Shown: positions 42,070-51,654, counted from the stretch's first letter. The stretch is DNA of 54,997 nt from Arthrobacter sp. AK04 (GCF_021129155.1 NZ_JAJOMC010000028.1:1-54997); one strand, 5' to 3'. A program made the numbers and translations. Notes: generated by a model from the letters alone, not told the origin.

Positions 42070-43493
42070 GGCCGGTCCTTCTGTGGGGCCGCTTCCGGCG
42101 GCGCCGCTATGTGCACCACTTTGACCCGGCTGAACTCATTCAGCAGTTCGGGGCCGTACCCGAAGCCGGCGCCGCTGATGCCACGCGGCTGGGCAGCACC
42201 GCCGGGGGCACCGCCGAACACCTCGTTGATTTTCACGGTGCCCACCGGGAGGGCGGCCACTGCCTGCTGGATGTGGGCGATGTTGCCGGACAGCACCGTG
42301 GCGGCGAGGCCGTACTTGCCGCTGCACGCCAGCCGCAGGCCGTCGTCGAACGTTTTCACCACCTGGACCGGGGCCACCGGCCCGAACGTCTCCTCCGTCA
42401 TCACTTCCATACTGTCCGTGCATCCGGTCAGGACCGTTGCCGGGTAGAACGCGCCCGGCCCGTCCGGGAGTAAACCGCCCTCGAGCGCATGTGCACCCTT
42501 TTCCAGCGCGTCGGTGACGTGGGCGTGGACGGCATCGCGCATGCGCTCGTCCACCAGCGGGGCCAGCGTGCCGTTGCCGTTCCGGAGTGCTGCCTCCGCC
42601 TCCAGGGCAGCGCAAAACTCCGCGGCGATGGCTTCATGGACATAGATCCGTTCAACCGCCACACAGATCTGGCCGCTGTTGCTGAAGGCGCCCATCGCGG
42701 CCTGTTCTGCCGCCCATACGGGATCGACGTCGCGGTCCACCAGCAGGGGATCATTTCCACCGTTTTCCCGGATGACATGTGCACCGGACTGTGCCCCTGC
42801 ACGGGCAAGATGGGCACCGGCAGCACTGGATCCGACGTGTGCGATGACGTCCACGTCAGACTGTGCCAGAAGCGCGCCGACGCCCGCTCCACCGGTGATT
42901 GTCTGGAACACCCCGAGCGGGAACGCCGGGGCCAGGACCTCCCCCAACGCCTCACCCAGGCGGGGGCAGCGCTCGCTGGGCTTGTGGACCACCGTGTTGC
43001 CGGTAACCAGTGCCGCGCCGATCAGCCCGCAGGCCACCGCCACGGGATCGTTCCATGGGGTAAGAAGCGCAGCGACTCCCCGCGGTTCCGCCACCGTGTA
43101 GTCCGAGGCCAGCTGATTGCCGCGCAGGCTGAGGCCGCGATGGACAGGGCCAAGCTCGGCATACTGCTCCAGGGTGGAGACTCCGGCCGCGATCCCCGCC
43201 AGCGACTCTTCCACCGGCCGTCCCGTTTCGCTGGCGTTCAGTCCGGCCAGTTCCCGGGCGGCGGCGTCGAGCGCCCGCGCGGCGTTACGGAGTGCGGCTC
43301 CCCGCTCTGCCGGGGCAGTGGAAGCCCAGTCCGCAGCGGCGTTCCGGGCAACCTCGACGGCGCGGGCCACTGCACCGGGCTGGGCCTCGGGCACGGTCCA
43401 GAGGACCTCACCGGAACGAGGGTTGCGGATGGTGATCCCGGAGCGGTCTGCTGCTTCGGCGTCTGTGGGTATTTCAGTGGCAGTGGTGGGCAT
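42066..43493 (-). CDS. Aldehyde dehydrogenase family protein
   Basis: 475 residues, complete ALDH fold. Motifs: TPWNDPVAVACGLIGAALVTGNTVVHKPSE, the NAD-loop VGSSAAGAHLARAG, general base Glu in RENGGNDPLLV, and catalytic Cys in FSNSGQICVAVERIYVH. The substrate is unknown. Embedding between two HldE-type enzymes and an SDR suggests oxidation of a sugar-derived aldehyde, which is inference. It is coupled to hldE copy 1 and lies 43 bp after the SDR gene. Confidence 0.92.
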   Translation of the reverse strand: MPTTATEIPTDAEAADRSGITIRNPRSGEVLWTVPEAQPGAVARAVEVARNAAADWASTAPAERGAALRNAARALDAAARELAGLNASETGRPVEESLAGIAAGVSTLEQYAELGPVHRGLSLRGNQLASDYTVAEPRGVAALLTPWNDPVAVACGLIGAALVTGNTVVHKPSERCPRLGEALGEVLAPAFPLGVFQTITGGAGVGALLAQSDVDVIAHVGSSAAGAHLARAGAQSGAHVIRENGGNDPLLVDRDVDPVWAAEQAAMGAFSNSGQICVAVERIYVHEAIAAEFCAALEAEAALRNGNGTLAPLVDERMRDAVHAHVTDALEKGAHALEGGLLPDGPGAFYPATVLTGCTDSMEVMTEETFGPVAPVQVVKTFDDGLRLACSGKYGLAATVLSGNIAHIQQAVAALPVGTVKINEVFGGAPGGAAQPRGISGAGFGYGPELLNEFSRVKVVHIAAPPEAAPQKDRP

Positions 43494-43536
43494 GGTGTTC
43501 CTCCCGTCGGTTTTCCGGTCTGGTGGCCTGTTGCGT

Positions 43537-44253
43537 TTAGGGCCAGGAGCCCTCTTCCTCGTGGCAGATCAGCATTTCCCGGACCTCGCATCCGGTGGGC
43601 TGTGACAGGGCAAAGAGGATTGCCTGGGCCGTGTTGGCGGGATCGTTCAGGCGGGAATCGTCCTGCGGCTTATACTGCTCCGTGCGGTCGTCGAAGAACC
43701 GGGTTTTCATGCCGCCGGGGATCATGGTGGTCACGCCGATTTCGCCCCCGGTTTCCGCTGCGAGCGCGTGGCTGAATCCCACCACGCCGAACTTGGACGC
43801 GCAGTAGGCGGTGGCATCGGCGACGGCCCGCTTGCCCAGGGTGGAAGCGACAGTCACTACCCGGCCGTGGCTGGCCTTGAGGTAGGGCAGGGCGGCCCGG
43901 ACCACTGAGACGGTGCCCATGAGGTTTACCCCGATCACCTTTTCCCACTCAGTGGCCTCGACGTCCGCCAGTTTCCCGCAGCGGTCAATGCCGGCGGCGG
44001 TGACCACGGCCTCCAGGCCGCCCAGTGATTCGGCGGCTTCCTTGACGGCGGCCTCCACTGCCGCCCGGTCCGCGACGTCCACTTCGAAGGCCTTCACGGC
44101 GGAGACATTGCTGATGTCGCGGTCCAGCACCACCGGGGTGCCGCCTGCCTTAAGGACGGCGTCGACGACGGCGGCCCCCAGTCCGGAGGCACCTCCCGTG
44201 ACGAGCACGCGGCCGGGGGTAGTGGTTCCAGGCACATTCACTTCTACAGTCAT
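43537..44253 (-). CDS. Short-chain dehydrogenase/reductase
   Basis: 238 residues. Cofactor motif VTGGASGLGAAVVDAVL, Asp-type NAD preference (LDRDI), TAAGID in place of NNAG, and the catalytic Ser/Tyr/Lys in VASTLGKRAVADATAYCASKFGV. ATG at 44253 with AAAGGAA upstream; an in-frame Pro-rich extension is unlikely to be translated. It lies 62 bp after hldE copy 2, within the heptose operon. The substrate is unknown; a sugar or polyol step is plausible from context. Confidence 0.88.
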   Translation of the reverse strand: MTVEVNVPGTTTPGRVLVTGGASGLGAAVVDAVLKAGGTPVVLDRDISNVSAVKAFEVDVADRAAVEAAVKEAAESLGGLEAVVTAAGIDRCGKLADVEATEWEKVIGVNLMGTVSVVRAALPYLKASHGRVVTVASTLGKRAVADATAYCASKFGVVGFSHALAAETGGEIGVTTMIPGGMKTRFFDDRTEQYKPQDDSRLNDPANTAQAILFALSQPTGCEVREMLICHEEEGSWP

Positions 44254-44315
44254 GGTGTTCCTTTCGGTGGGAATACAAATCAGTGGGAATACAAAGACGT
44301 GCGGCAGGGCCGCGG

Positions 44316-45740
44316 TCAGCTCACCTTGGCAAGGGCATCGGCCAGCCCGGTGGTGGAACGGGCAGGATGGTAGGGGACGGTAAGGCAGCGGCCTCCCCAT
44401 TTCTCCACGAGGTCGGCCTCCGGCAGGCGGGCACCCTTGTAGTCGCCGCCCTTGACCCAGATGTCCGGGCGAAGGCGTTCCAGGGCGGCTTCCGGGGTGT
44501 CCTCATCGAAGACCATCACCGCGTCCACGCACTCCATGGCCAGCAGCAGTTCTGCCCTGTCCTGCTGGCTGATGATGGGACGCTCCGGCCCCTTGAGGCG
44601 GCGGACAGAGTCATCCGAGTTGAGGCAGACGATCAGGCAGTCGCCCAGTTCGCGTGCCGCGGCGAGGGAGCGGACGTGACCGGCGTGCAGCAGGTCGAAG
44701 CAGCCACCTGTGGCCACGACTGTCCCGCCGTTGTCCCGCACCGCGCGGGCCAGCAGCAGCGGTTCGCTGGTGCGGAGCCTGCCGGCTGCCTGGTTCCGCG
44801 GCTTCGGGGCGGCTGCAGTGGGGCCGGCCGGGTCCGGCAGCGCGGACACTCCCCCGCTGGCCAGGAAATCCGCGGCGTCATGGACTGCCAGCCTGGCTGC
44901 CTCCCCAAGCTCGCGGCCTGCCAGGAGGTGGACTGCCAGGCTGGCCGCAAGCCTGTCACCTGCACCGCAGGGATCACCCGCTTCCACCCGTGGCGCCGGC
45001 ACTGCCTGGGCAGAGTCGCTGCCCTGTTGCAGCAGGACTGCTCCCTGCTCGCCCTTGGTGACCAGGACGGCGCGGCTCTGCCACTGCCCCATCAGGATCC
45101 GGCCGGCCTGGACTGCCGGGTCCTGCGTCGCTGTGTCCTGTGTCCTTGGGTCCCGGAGGTTGGCGTAGGCCCCCGCCGCCTTGCTGGCCTCGGCGAGGTT
45201 GGGCGTCACCACGGCCACACCCGGGACCGGGTCCGGCCCGGAAGGGTGCGGGTCCCAGATGATGGGCACGCTGTCAGCCAGCCGGGCCAGGAGGTCCCTG
45301 AGCTGCGGATTCGCCGCCAGGCCCCTGCCGTAGTCGGCCACGATGATCACGCCTGCCTGCTCAACCGCACGGAGCATGGCCGGGCTGGCATCCGGTACAG
45401 GCGCCTTGCCGCAGCCCTGGTCAAAGCGCACCACCGGGTGCGATCCCGCCCTGACCCGGGTCTTGACCGGAGAAGCATGGCCGCTGGGGCCGGACACAAG
45501 CCGCACCCCGGCGAGGTGCGATTCAAGCTGCCGCCCGGCGTCGTCATCGCCCAGGACCGTCACCAGGGTGACGGGCCAGCCGTCCTCCGCCAGCATCCGC
45601 GCCACCAGCCCGGCGCCACCGGCCCGACGCTTGACCCCGGAAACATCCACCACCGGGACAGGCGCGTCGGGGCTGAGCCGGGTGGCTTCCCCGGACAGGT
45701 CCACGTCCAGCATCACGTCGCCCACCACGACGATCCTCAT
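44316..45740 (-). CDS. HldE-like bifunctional heptose kinase/adenylyltransferase, copy 2
   Basis: 474 residues. PfkB kinase domain (VVVGDVMLDVDLSGEATRLSPDAPVPVVDV; GAGDRL at 259-264) and nucleotidyltransferase domain (TGGCFDLLHAGHVRSL, HxGH at about 352-355). Both catalytic motifs are present. The sequence differs markedly from copy 1, so the two may handle different substrates or anomers. The ATG overlaps the gmhA stop (ATGA). Confidence 0.9.
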   Translation of the reverse strand: MRIVVVGDVMLDVDLSGEATRLSPDAPVPVVDVSGVKRRAGGAGLVARMLAEDGWPVTLVTVLGDDDAGRQLESHLAGVRLVSGPSGHASPVKTRVRAGSHPVVRFDQGCGKAPVPDASPAMLRAVEQAGVIIVADYGRGLAANPQLRDLLARLADSVPIIWDPHPSGPDPVPGVAVVTPNLAEASKAAGAYANLRDPRTQDTATQDPAVQAGRILMGQWQSRAVLVTKGEQGAVLLQQGSDSAQAVPAPRVEAGDPCGAGDRLAASLAVHLLAGRELGEAARLAVHDAADFLASGGVSALPDPAGPTAAAPKPRNQAAGRLRTSEPLLLARAVRDNGGTVVATGGCFDLLHAGHVRSLAAARELGDCLIVCLNSDDSVRRLKGPERPIISQQDRAELLLAMECVDAVMVFDEDTPEAALERLRPDIWVKGGDYKGARLPEADLVEKWGGRCLTVPYHPARSTTGLADALAKVS

Positions 45741-46447
45741 GACCGGCCTCCCCTGCCCGGCAGTCCGGCGTCGGGAGTGCCGCGCCGCCCCACTTCAAGG
45801 TCAAAGGCGCGGCACATGGCATGCAGGGCGATCAGGTGCCCCTCCTGCGCGTTGGCGTTGAGGGCATCGATCATGACGGCCTCGTCGCAGGCGTCGGACA
45901 AGGGGTTGGGGCCCACCCCGGTAAGCGCCCAGGTGGTGATGTTGAGCTTGGCGGCGATCTCCGCTGCCCGCAGCAGGTTGGGGCTCTTGCCGCTGGTGGA
46001 CAGCAGCATCAGCACGTCACCCGAGCGGCCATGCGCGCGGACCTGTCGCGCAAAGACGTCGTCATACCCATAGTCGTTGGCGATCGCCGTGACGGCCGAG
46101 GACTCGGCGTGCAGCGAGATCGCGGAGAACGGGACGCGCTCGCCGTCGAACCTGCCCACCAGCTCGGCAGTGAGGTGCTGTGCCTCCGCGGCTGAACCGC
46201 CGTTCCCTGCGGCCAGGAGGCGCTGCCCGCGCAGCAGGCGCTGCGCCAGTTCCACTCCCCAGGCGCCTAGGCGGCCGGACTGGCGCCGCAGCGAATCCAG
46301 CGCCGGCACCACGTTGTCCAGGTGGGCCTCGACGATGTCCGCGGTGGCCGGGTCCACACACCCGGAACCGGGCAGGACGGGCGGCAGGGACACGGGGGCG
46401 GCCAGAGTCCGCAGACCGGCGTCACGAAGGGACCATTCCGGAGTCAC
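45737..46447 (-). CDS. gmhA: Sedoheptulose-7-phosphate isomerase, GmhA-type (SIS domain)
   Basis: 236 residues. SIS fold with the GmhA hallmarks [39 protein letters not shown] and [13 protein letters not shown]. It converts sedoheptulose 7-phosphate to D-glycero-D-manno-heptose 7-phosphate, the first step of heptose nucleotide synthesis. A 45-residue N-extension precedes the core. The GTG start overlaps the stop of the upstream glycosyltransferase (GTGA). Confidence 0.9.
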   Translation of the reverse strand: MTPEWSLRDAGLRTLAAPVSLPPVLPGSGCVDPATADIVEAHLDNVVPALDSLRRQSGRLGAWGVELAQRLLRGQRLLAAGNGGSAAEAQHLTAELVGRFDGERVPFSAISLHAESSAVTAIANDYGYDDVFARQVRAHGRSGDVLMLLSTSGKSPNLLRAAEIAAKLNITTWALTGVGPNPLSDACDEAVMIDALNANAQEGHLIALHAMCRAFDLEVGRRGTPDAGLPGRGGRS

Positions 46448-47697
46448 AGCGCCGCTCCTTCCATCGGGGAAACGCCGGCAGGAGCCCCTGCCACCGCCAG
46501 CTGGTACGCCTTTTCGGTTTCGGCGGCCACCCGGTCCCAGGAGTACCGGGTGCGGGCGCGCACCTTGCCCGCGTTTCCCAGCTCCGTCCGCAGCGACGGA
46601 TTGTCAAGCAGCATGGCCAGGGCGGAGGCGATGGCTTCCGGATCGCGGGGCGGCACGTGCAGCCCGGTTCCGTGGTCCACCACCGTGTCGCGGAGACCGC
46701 CGACGGCGGCAGCCACCACAGGGACGCCGCAGGCCATGGCTTCCAGCGGGACAATGCCGAAGGGCTCATACCACGGGGCGCACACCACGGCGTCCGCGCT
46801 GCGGAAAATGCCAGGCATCTCGCTGCGGGACACCTGTCCCTGCAGCCGCACCTGGTCCGCCACCCCAAGTTCGGCCGCAAGGCCCAGCAGGCGGCGCACC
46901 TCCGGATCCGCGTCAAGCACCCCGGAGTCCCCGCCGCCGCCCACGATCAGCAGCTCGACGCCGTCGAACCCTGCCTCGCGCAGGTAGGGCAGTGCCCGGA
47001 TCACCAGGTCCACGCCCTTGCGCGGCACCAGGCGGCCCACGGAGAGGATCCGGTGGTTCGCCGTCCTTGCCGCCACGGGACCGTCAGCCGAGAAGAAATC
47101 CAGGTCCACGCCGCAGGGGGCAATGGAAATCTTGCCGGTGTCGATGCCCATGGCCTTGAGCTCAAAAACCTCGTCCGAGCAGGTGGCAATAATCCTGTCC
47201 GCGGACCGGCCCACCCCGGGCTCCAGCCAGCGGCGTTCCGCCGGGCTGGTGTCCTCGGCCCCCTGGTGCCTGCGCTTGACGGTCCCCAGCGCGTGGAAGG
47301 TCTGGATGACGGGGACCCGGCACCCCGAGTCCGGGCGCCGGGCCGCGTCCAGGGCAGCCAGGCCTGACATCCAGAAGTGGCCGTGCACCACGTCCGGCGG
47401 CCGCTGGCTCCAATCCCTGGCCACGCCGTCGGCGAGCTCACCCATGAAGGGAAGGAGTTCGTCCTTCGGAACATGGCGGGCCGGCCCCGCATCCACATGG
47501 ACCACTTCCAGGCGCCGCCCCACCCGTACCCTGGCGGGAAGCTCCGTTGCGTCCCTGCGGGTGTAGACGGTGACGTGGTGGCCGCGTTTGGCCAGTGCCT
47601 CCGACAGTGCCGCAACGTGCACGTTTTGCCCGCCGGCGTCCACCCCGCCCAAGGCCGCCAAAGGGCTGGCGTGTTCGGAAATCATCGAGATTCTCAT
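46444..47697 (-). CDS. Glycosyltransferase family 4, MshA-like
   Basis: 417 residues, GT-B fold. The N-terminus [42 protein letters not shown] is typical of GT4 enzymes such as MshA. The C-terminal donor site contains [23 protein letters not shown] (EX7E motif). It is a retaining transferase; the donor is probably a nucleotide sugar. 4-bp overlaps on both sides place it in the heptose operon. Confidence 0.9.
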   Translation of the reverse strand: MRISMISEHASPLAALGGVDAGGQNVHVAALSEALAKRGHHVTVYTRRDATELPARVRVGRRLEVVHVDAGPARHVPKDELLPFMGELADGVARDWSQRPPDVVHGHFWMSGLAALDAARRPDSGCRVPVIQTFHALGTVKRRHQGAEDTSPAERRWLEPGVGRSADRIIATCSDEVFELKAMGIDTGKISIAPCGVDLDFFSADGPVAARTANHRILSVGRLVPRKGVDLVIRALPYLREAGFDGVELLIVGGGGDSGVLDADPEVRRLLGLAAELGVADQVRLQGQVSRSEMPGIFRSADAVVCAPWYEPFGIVPLEAMACGVPVVAAAVGGLRDTVVDHGTGLHVPPRDPEAIASALAMLLDNPSLRTELGNAGKVRARTRYSWDRVAAETEKAYQLAVAGAPAGVSPMEGAAL

Positions 47698-48737
47698 GGG
47701 GTCTTCCTCTCTCGCGCCGGAACAAGGATCCGCTCGTCCACGCCGTTGGTGCTGGCGGTCCGCGGGCGCCTTGGCCCGCCGGCCAGGTCCCCCAGGAGCT
47801 CATCCCAGCGGTCCTGGAACTTCCCCAGCCCGTACCGTTCCAGTGCCGCTTCACGCGCGGCGGCTCCCCGCCGTCGTGCTTCCTCCGGATTGGCCACCAG
47901 CCGCCGCGCACAGCGGAGCAGCTCATCGATGTCGGAGGACACGGCACCCGCTTCCGGCGGCACGGCCCGCGGCGCTTCGGTGCTTGCCAGGGCAACCACG
48001 GGCATCCCCAGGTGCATGGCTTCCAGGAGGGACAGGCCCAGTGACGTCCAGCGCATCGGGTGCACGTAGACGCGGCACCTTGCCAGTTCGCGGTGCAGTT
48101 CCTGTGTCTTGAGGTCGCCGCGGGAGGTCACCCTGGAGGCGTCAATGCCTGCGGCGGCAGCCAGGCCGTCCGTCTTCATGCCGAAGACCTGCAGCGGCGC
48201 CACGGAGGCGAAGGACGGCAGCAGGTCGGTTCCCGTGACGCGGCCGCGGCGGACGGGTTCATTGACCACCACACCCAACTCCGCCAGTTCGCCCGTGTAG
48301 AGCTGCCCGGGGTCCGGTATTCCGTGCTCGATCACCGTCGACACCGCGGAGCCGTTGTCCCAGGCGAGCCGGTTGAAGTGGGTGACGTGAACCAGGGGGA
48401 TGGCGGACTGGTCCGCGAGAGGGTGGCGTGTGAAGGGGAAATCGCCCTTGGGGGTGTTGTGCTCCACGTACACCGCCGGCAGGTCAATCCCGGGCCGGCG
48501 GCCCAGCACGCGCCCTACTTCAGCAATTTCTTCCGGTCGTTGCAGCACGACGGCGTCGACGGCGTCCGCGTCCAGCGCCGCCAGGTCCACCTCCCGCACC
48601 GATGCGGGCCAGTCCCTGCCGGCACGGCCAAGGCCCCAGGGCCCACCGGCGGGAAGGACAGGGAGCAGGTATTCATGGCGTCCGCGCACGAAGGCGTCCG
48701 TCCAGGAACCGTGGACATGCCAGAGCAGGATTCTCAT
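47694..48737 (-). CDS. Glycosyltransferase (GT4-like, GT-B fold)
   Basis: 347 residues. The donor-binding half shows [36 protein letters not shown], a GT4-type EX7E segment. The N-terminal half is diverged ([26 protein letters not shown]). It probably acts after or before the heptosyl transfer on the same acceptor. Coupled by 4-bp overlaps to the GT9 and GT4 genes. Confidence 0.88.
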   Translation of the reverse strand: MRILLWHVHGSWTDAFVRGRHEYLLPVLPAGGPWGLGRAGRDWPASVREVDLAALDADAVDAVVLQRPEEIAEVGRVLGRRPGIDLPAVYVEHNTPKGDFPFTRHPLADQSAIPLVHVTHFNRLAWDNGSAVSTVIEHGIPDPGQLYTGELAELGVVVNEPVRRGRVTGTDLLPSFASVAPLQVFGMKTDGLAAAAGIDASRVTSRGDLKTQELHRELARCRVYVHPMRWTSLGLSLLEAMHLGMPVVALASTEAPRAVPPEAGAVSSDIDELLRCARRLVANPEEARRRGAAAREAALERYGLGKFQDRWDELLGDLAGGPRRPRTASTNGVDERILVPARERKTP

Positions 48738-49822
48738 CTGTTGCGGGCCTTTCTACGGGTGCTGACGTGGGTACTGAAGGAGCTCACTCCACCCATCAGG
48801 CGTTCCACTGCCGCCACCACTTCCTCGGGTGAAACGGAGTCCAGGCAGGGGTGTCCCGGAACCGGGCAGACGCGGGCGCGGGTCATCCGGCAGGGAGCGT
48901 TCTGGTCCCCCAGGAGTTCCAGCGGAACCCCGTAGGGTGCCCAGCGGATGGCCGGGACCACCGGGGAAAACAGGCAGGCAACGGGAGTGCCTACAGCCGC
49001 CGCGAGGTGGGCGGGACCGGTGTTGCCGGTGATGACTGCCCCCGCTCCTGCCATGACACCGGCCATCGTCTGCAGGTCAGTGCGCCCGCCAAGGTCCAGC
49101 GCCGAGGGTCCGGCAACGGTTGCGGTGAGGGAGGTTTCATTCGGTCCGCCGGTGACCACCACACGATGGCCCGCACCCTGGAGGAGTTCGACGGCGGCCG
49201 CGTGGTGCAGCGGGGGCCACGCCCTTGCGGGCACGGCCGCACCGGGGTGCACCACCACGTAGGGTCCGTGCCCCACCAGGTCGCGGACGTCGGGGACGGA
49301 GGCCACCCGGAGCTTGCCGTCGTCGCCCGCCGGCAGCCGGAACCCTGCCGCCTCCGCGATGCCCAGGGCCCGTTCCGCCTCGGGCTGGTCTTCCGGAAAG
49401 TCCTCCCCCGGTTTGAGCCGGACGTCCAGCAGGGACCCGGCGTAGTCGGTGGACGCCCCGGTGATCCGTTCGACGCCGGCCAGCCGGAGCAGCAGCGCAA
49501 GCGGCAGCGGGGACTGGTGGAAGGAGGTCAGGATGACGGCTTCGGTGATCCTGGAATTGCGGACGTACTCGATGAGCCTGTCGGCGTGCGGGCCGGTCAT
49601 TTTCGGTGCGGGATTCATGATCCAGGGGCTGTCCCAGCTGTAGACCTCCGCCACCCCGGGCAGCAGGCCAGCGGCAGCCTCGCCTTGCCTGCCGCACAGC
49701 ATCACCACGTGGTTGGTCCTGCTGCCGTCCGGGATCCGGCCGTTCGCCACGGCCCGGACAGCAGGCCCGGCCAGCAGGACATCGCCCATGCTGTCCAGGC
49801 GCGCCACCAGGACGCGGCCCAT
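48734..49822 (-). CDS. Glycosyltransferase family 9 (ADP-heptosyltransferase-like)
   Basis: 362 residues. GT9 features in order: VLVARLDSMGDVLLAGPAVRA at the start, YVVVHPGAAVPARAWP, VVVTGGPNE and AVITGNTGPAHLAAAVGTPVACLFSP. GT9 enzymes transfer heptose from ADP-heptose to LPS core in Gram-negatives. In this Gram-positive cell the acceptor is unknown. Its ATG overlaps the gmhB stop by one base (TAATG), and its TGA overlaps the next gene by 4 bp. Confidence 0.92.
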   Translation of the reverse strand: MGRVLVARLDSMGDVLLAGPAVRAVANGRIPDGSRTNHVVMLCGRQGEAAAGLLPGVAEVYSWDSPWIMNPAPKMTGPHADRLIEYVRNSRITEAVILTSFHQSPLPLALLLRLAGVERITGASTDYAGSLLDVRLKPGEDFPEDQPEAERALGIAEAAGFRLPAGDDGKLRVASVPDVRDLVGHGPYVVVHPGAAVPARAWPPLHHAAAVELLQGAGHRVVVTGGPNETSLTATVAGPSALDLGGRTDLQTMAGVMAGAGAVITGNTGPAHLAAAVGTPVACLFSPVVPAIRWAPYGVPLELLGDQNAPCRMTRARVCPVPGHPCLDSVSPEEVVAAVERLMGGVSSFSTHVSTRRKARNR

Positions 49823-50358
49823 TACCGCCGCTCCTGCAGCAGGCGCACGGCGCCGGCCAGGTCCTGCGCCACCAGCGGGGCGTCAGCCACCTCCGCGGCA
49901 AGCGTGACAGGGGTGGGAACCAGGACGCCGGTGGCGCCTGCTGCTTCCGCGGCCCTGACGTCGGCGCCGATGTCACCGATCAATGCCGCCTCGGACTCCG
50001 GGACCCCGAGCTTCCGGCAGGCGCTGTGGACCATTCCCGGTGCGGGCTTCCGGCACGGGCAGCCGTCCTGCTCCGCGTGGGGACAGACTTCCCACACGTC
50101 AAAGGGGCCAAGCAGTTCCTCAACCCTCCCATTTACCCTGGCGACGTCGTCGGCAGTGATCATGCCCCGGGCGATGCCGGACTGGTTGCTGACCACCCCG
50201 GTGGCGATTCCATCAGAGCGCAGGGCATCGAGGACGGCTTTGGCGCCGGGCATCGGCCGGACAAGGTCCGGGTCCCCGTTGTACGGCACATCGACCACCA
50301 GGGTCCCGTCCCGGTCGAACAGGACAGCCCTGAGCCTGGATGTTTCGGTGCTTCCCAT
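49822..50358 (-). CDS. gmhB: D,D-heptose 1,7-bisphosphate phosphatase, GmhB-type (HAD)
   Basis: 178 residues. HAD nucleophile motif LFDRDGTLVVDVPYNGDP, TGVVSNQSGIARG, the GmhB zinc loop CPHAEQDGCPCRKPAPGM and terminal GDIGADVRAAEAAGA. It removes the 7-phosphate from D-glycero-D-manno-heptose 1,7-bisphosphate. GGGAGGAC lies just before the ATG. First gene of the heptose operon; the promoter must lie in 50359-50618. Confidence 0.92.
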   Translation of the reverse strand: MGSTETSRLRAVLFDRDGTLVVDVPYNGDPDLVRPMPGAKAVLDALRSDGIATGVVSNQSGIARGMITADDVARVNGRVEELLGPFDVWEVCPHAEQDGCPCRKPAPGMVHSACRKLGVPESEAALIGDIGADVRAAEAAGATGVLVPTPVTLAAEVADAPLVAQDLAGAVRLLQERR

Positions 50359-50444
50359 GTCCTCCCTGTTCCCCTCTGCTGCTGCTCCTAAACGGGGCCG
50401 GATGATTTTCCCGGCTTTCGGTGACGTGTGGCTCCATGGCGCTG

Positions 50445-50475
50445 AACAGGCAAGATAGCGCCCACCTTGCCTGTT
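50445..50475. promoter_or_regulatory. 10-bp inverted repeat upstream of the heptose operon
   Basis: AACAGGCAAG and CTTGCCTGTT are perfectly complementary around an 11-bp centre, 87-117 bp before gmhB. On the minus strand the centre and right arm include TATCTT, a possible -10 box, so a repressor bound here would block initiation. It could instead be a terminator of the sigma-factor gene, but there is no T-run. Confidence 0.45.
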
Positions 50476-50618
50476 GGCGGTCTTTCTTCGGTCTTTTGGC
50501 GGGTTACGGAACGCCGCGCCCAGGAGCTGCGGATTCCCCCGCCACGGGTTCGGGCGGGCGGACTCGCGCGCAGTGGATTAGGGCGCGGCGGACTCACGTT
50601 TTCCGGGGAGCCTGGAGG

Positions 50619-51584
50619 CTAAATTGTCCCCGCCCGTGTGGCGCCCCTGCGGGCAGCCGTCCTGCCGGACGGGGCAGGGCTGTCCAGTCCATGGGCGGTC
50701 CGCAAGGACGCGCCGGTCATCGGTGCCATACGGGCCCCATGGCCTGCATTTCCCCGGGCAGTGTTCGCTTGCCTTTCGTTCCCGGGTTCCGGGATGGCAC
50801 TGTCCTCCAGCCTGCGCTGGAGGGCCACCAGCACGCGGGCAAGCCGGCGCGAGACCTGCATTTGGGACATGCCCAGCCGCTTTCCCAGCTGCACCTGGGT
50901 TTCCTCGCAGAAGTAGCGGCGGTACAGGAGCTCCCTGTCCGCAGGGTCCAGGTCCTGGATGGCATCACGCAGGCAGGCGAGCTCCTCCAGGCGTTCCAGC
51001 GGCGTCTCGGGGCATGCCAGCACCTCGCCAATGGACGGCGCGTCGGAGTGCGGATTGACGGCGTCCAGCGAGTCGGGGTGCATGCTGCTTGAGGCCGAGA
51101 TGGCCTCCTGCACGGCGGCGGGATCTTCATCCAGGGCCCCGGCCAGCTCGTCAACGCTGGGACTCCTGCCCAGCGACTGGGTGAGCTCCGGCTCCGCCCG
51201 GAACATCCGGGTGCGCAGGTCCTGGATGTGCCGTGGGGGCCGGACCACCCACGTGCGGTCACGAAGGTACCGCTTCAGCTCCCCCGTGATGGTGGGGGCT
51301 GCGTAGGCGGGAAAGCTTTCACCCTTGGACTGGTCGAAGCCGCGGGCGGCCTTGACGAGTCCAAGGTAGGCAACCTGGTTCAGGTCGGCGCGCTCGCGTC
51401 CGCGGGCTTCAAACCGGGCAGCCAGGGCCTCGGCCAGGTCCAGGTAGCCGAGGACCAGATCGTTTTCGAAGGTCTGGCGCAGCCGTCCGGCCTTGGTACC
51501 GGAAGGGCTGTTTCCCAGGAGTCCTGGCTGGGTCTGGTGAACGTGCATCGTATCCACGGCAAGCGCGGGAAAGTTTTCGGGCAT
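50619..51584 (-). CDS. Alternative sigma factor, SigF/SigB type (sigma-70 group 3)
   Basis: 321 residues. Region 2 (DLNQVAYLGLVKAARGFDQSKGESFPAYAAPTITGELKRYLRDRTWVVRPPR) and region 4 (LDPADRELLYRRYFCEETQVQLGKRLGMSQMQVSRRLARVL) are those of stress/sporulation-type sigma factors. Region 3 lies between. The C-terminus has an unusual 60-residue basic, low-complexity tail. No anti-sigma gene is adjacent in the window. Nearby genes carry matching promoter-like sequences, suggesting a local regulon. Confidence 0.92.
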   Translation of the reverse strand: MPENFPALAVDTMHVHQTQPGLLGNSPSGTKAGRLRQTFENDLVLGYLDLAEALAARFEARGRERADLNQVAYLGLVKAARGFDQSKGESFPAYAAPTITGELKRYLRDRTWVVRPPRHIQDLRTRMFRAEPELTQSLGRSPSVDELAGALDEDPAAVQEAISASSSMHPDSLDAVNPHSDAPSIGEVLACPETPLERLEELACLRDAIQDLDPADRELLYRRYFCEETQVQLGKRLGMSQMQVSRRLARVLVALQRRLEDSAIPEPGNERQANTARGNAGHGARMAPMTGASLRTAHGLDSPAPSGRTAARRGATRAGTI

Positions 51585-51654
51585 TGTCGTTGGTTCCCTC
51601 GGGTAGGGGTCCGAAAGCCTGCGGCAAGACTTAGAAGTAGGAAATCATAAGGTT

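Noticed and set aside
40531..50358. LPS core biosynthesis
   Set aside because: The window otherwise looks Gram-positive, and no lipid A, Kdo or O-antigen gene is present.
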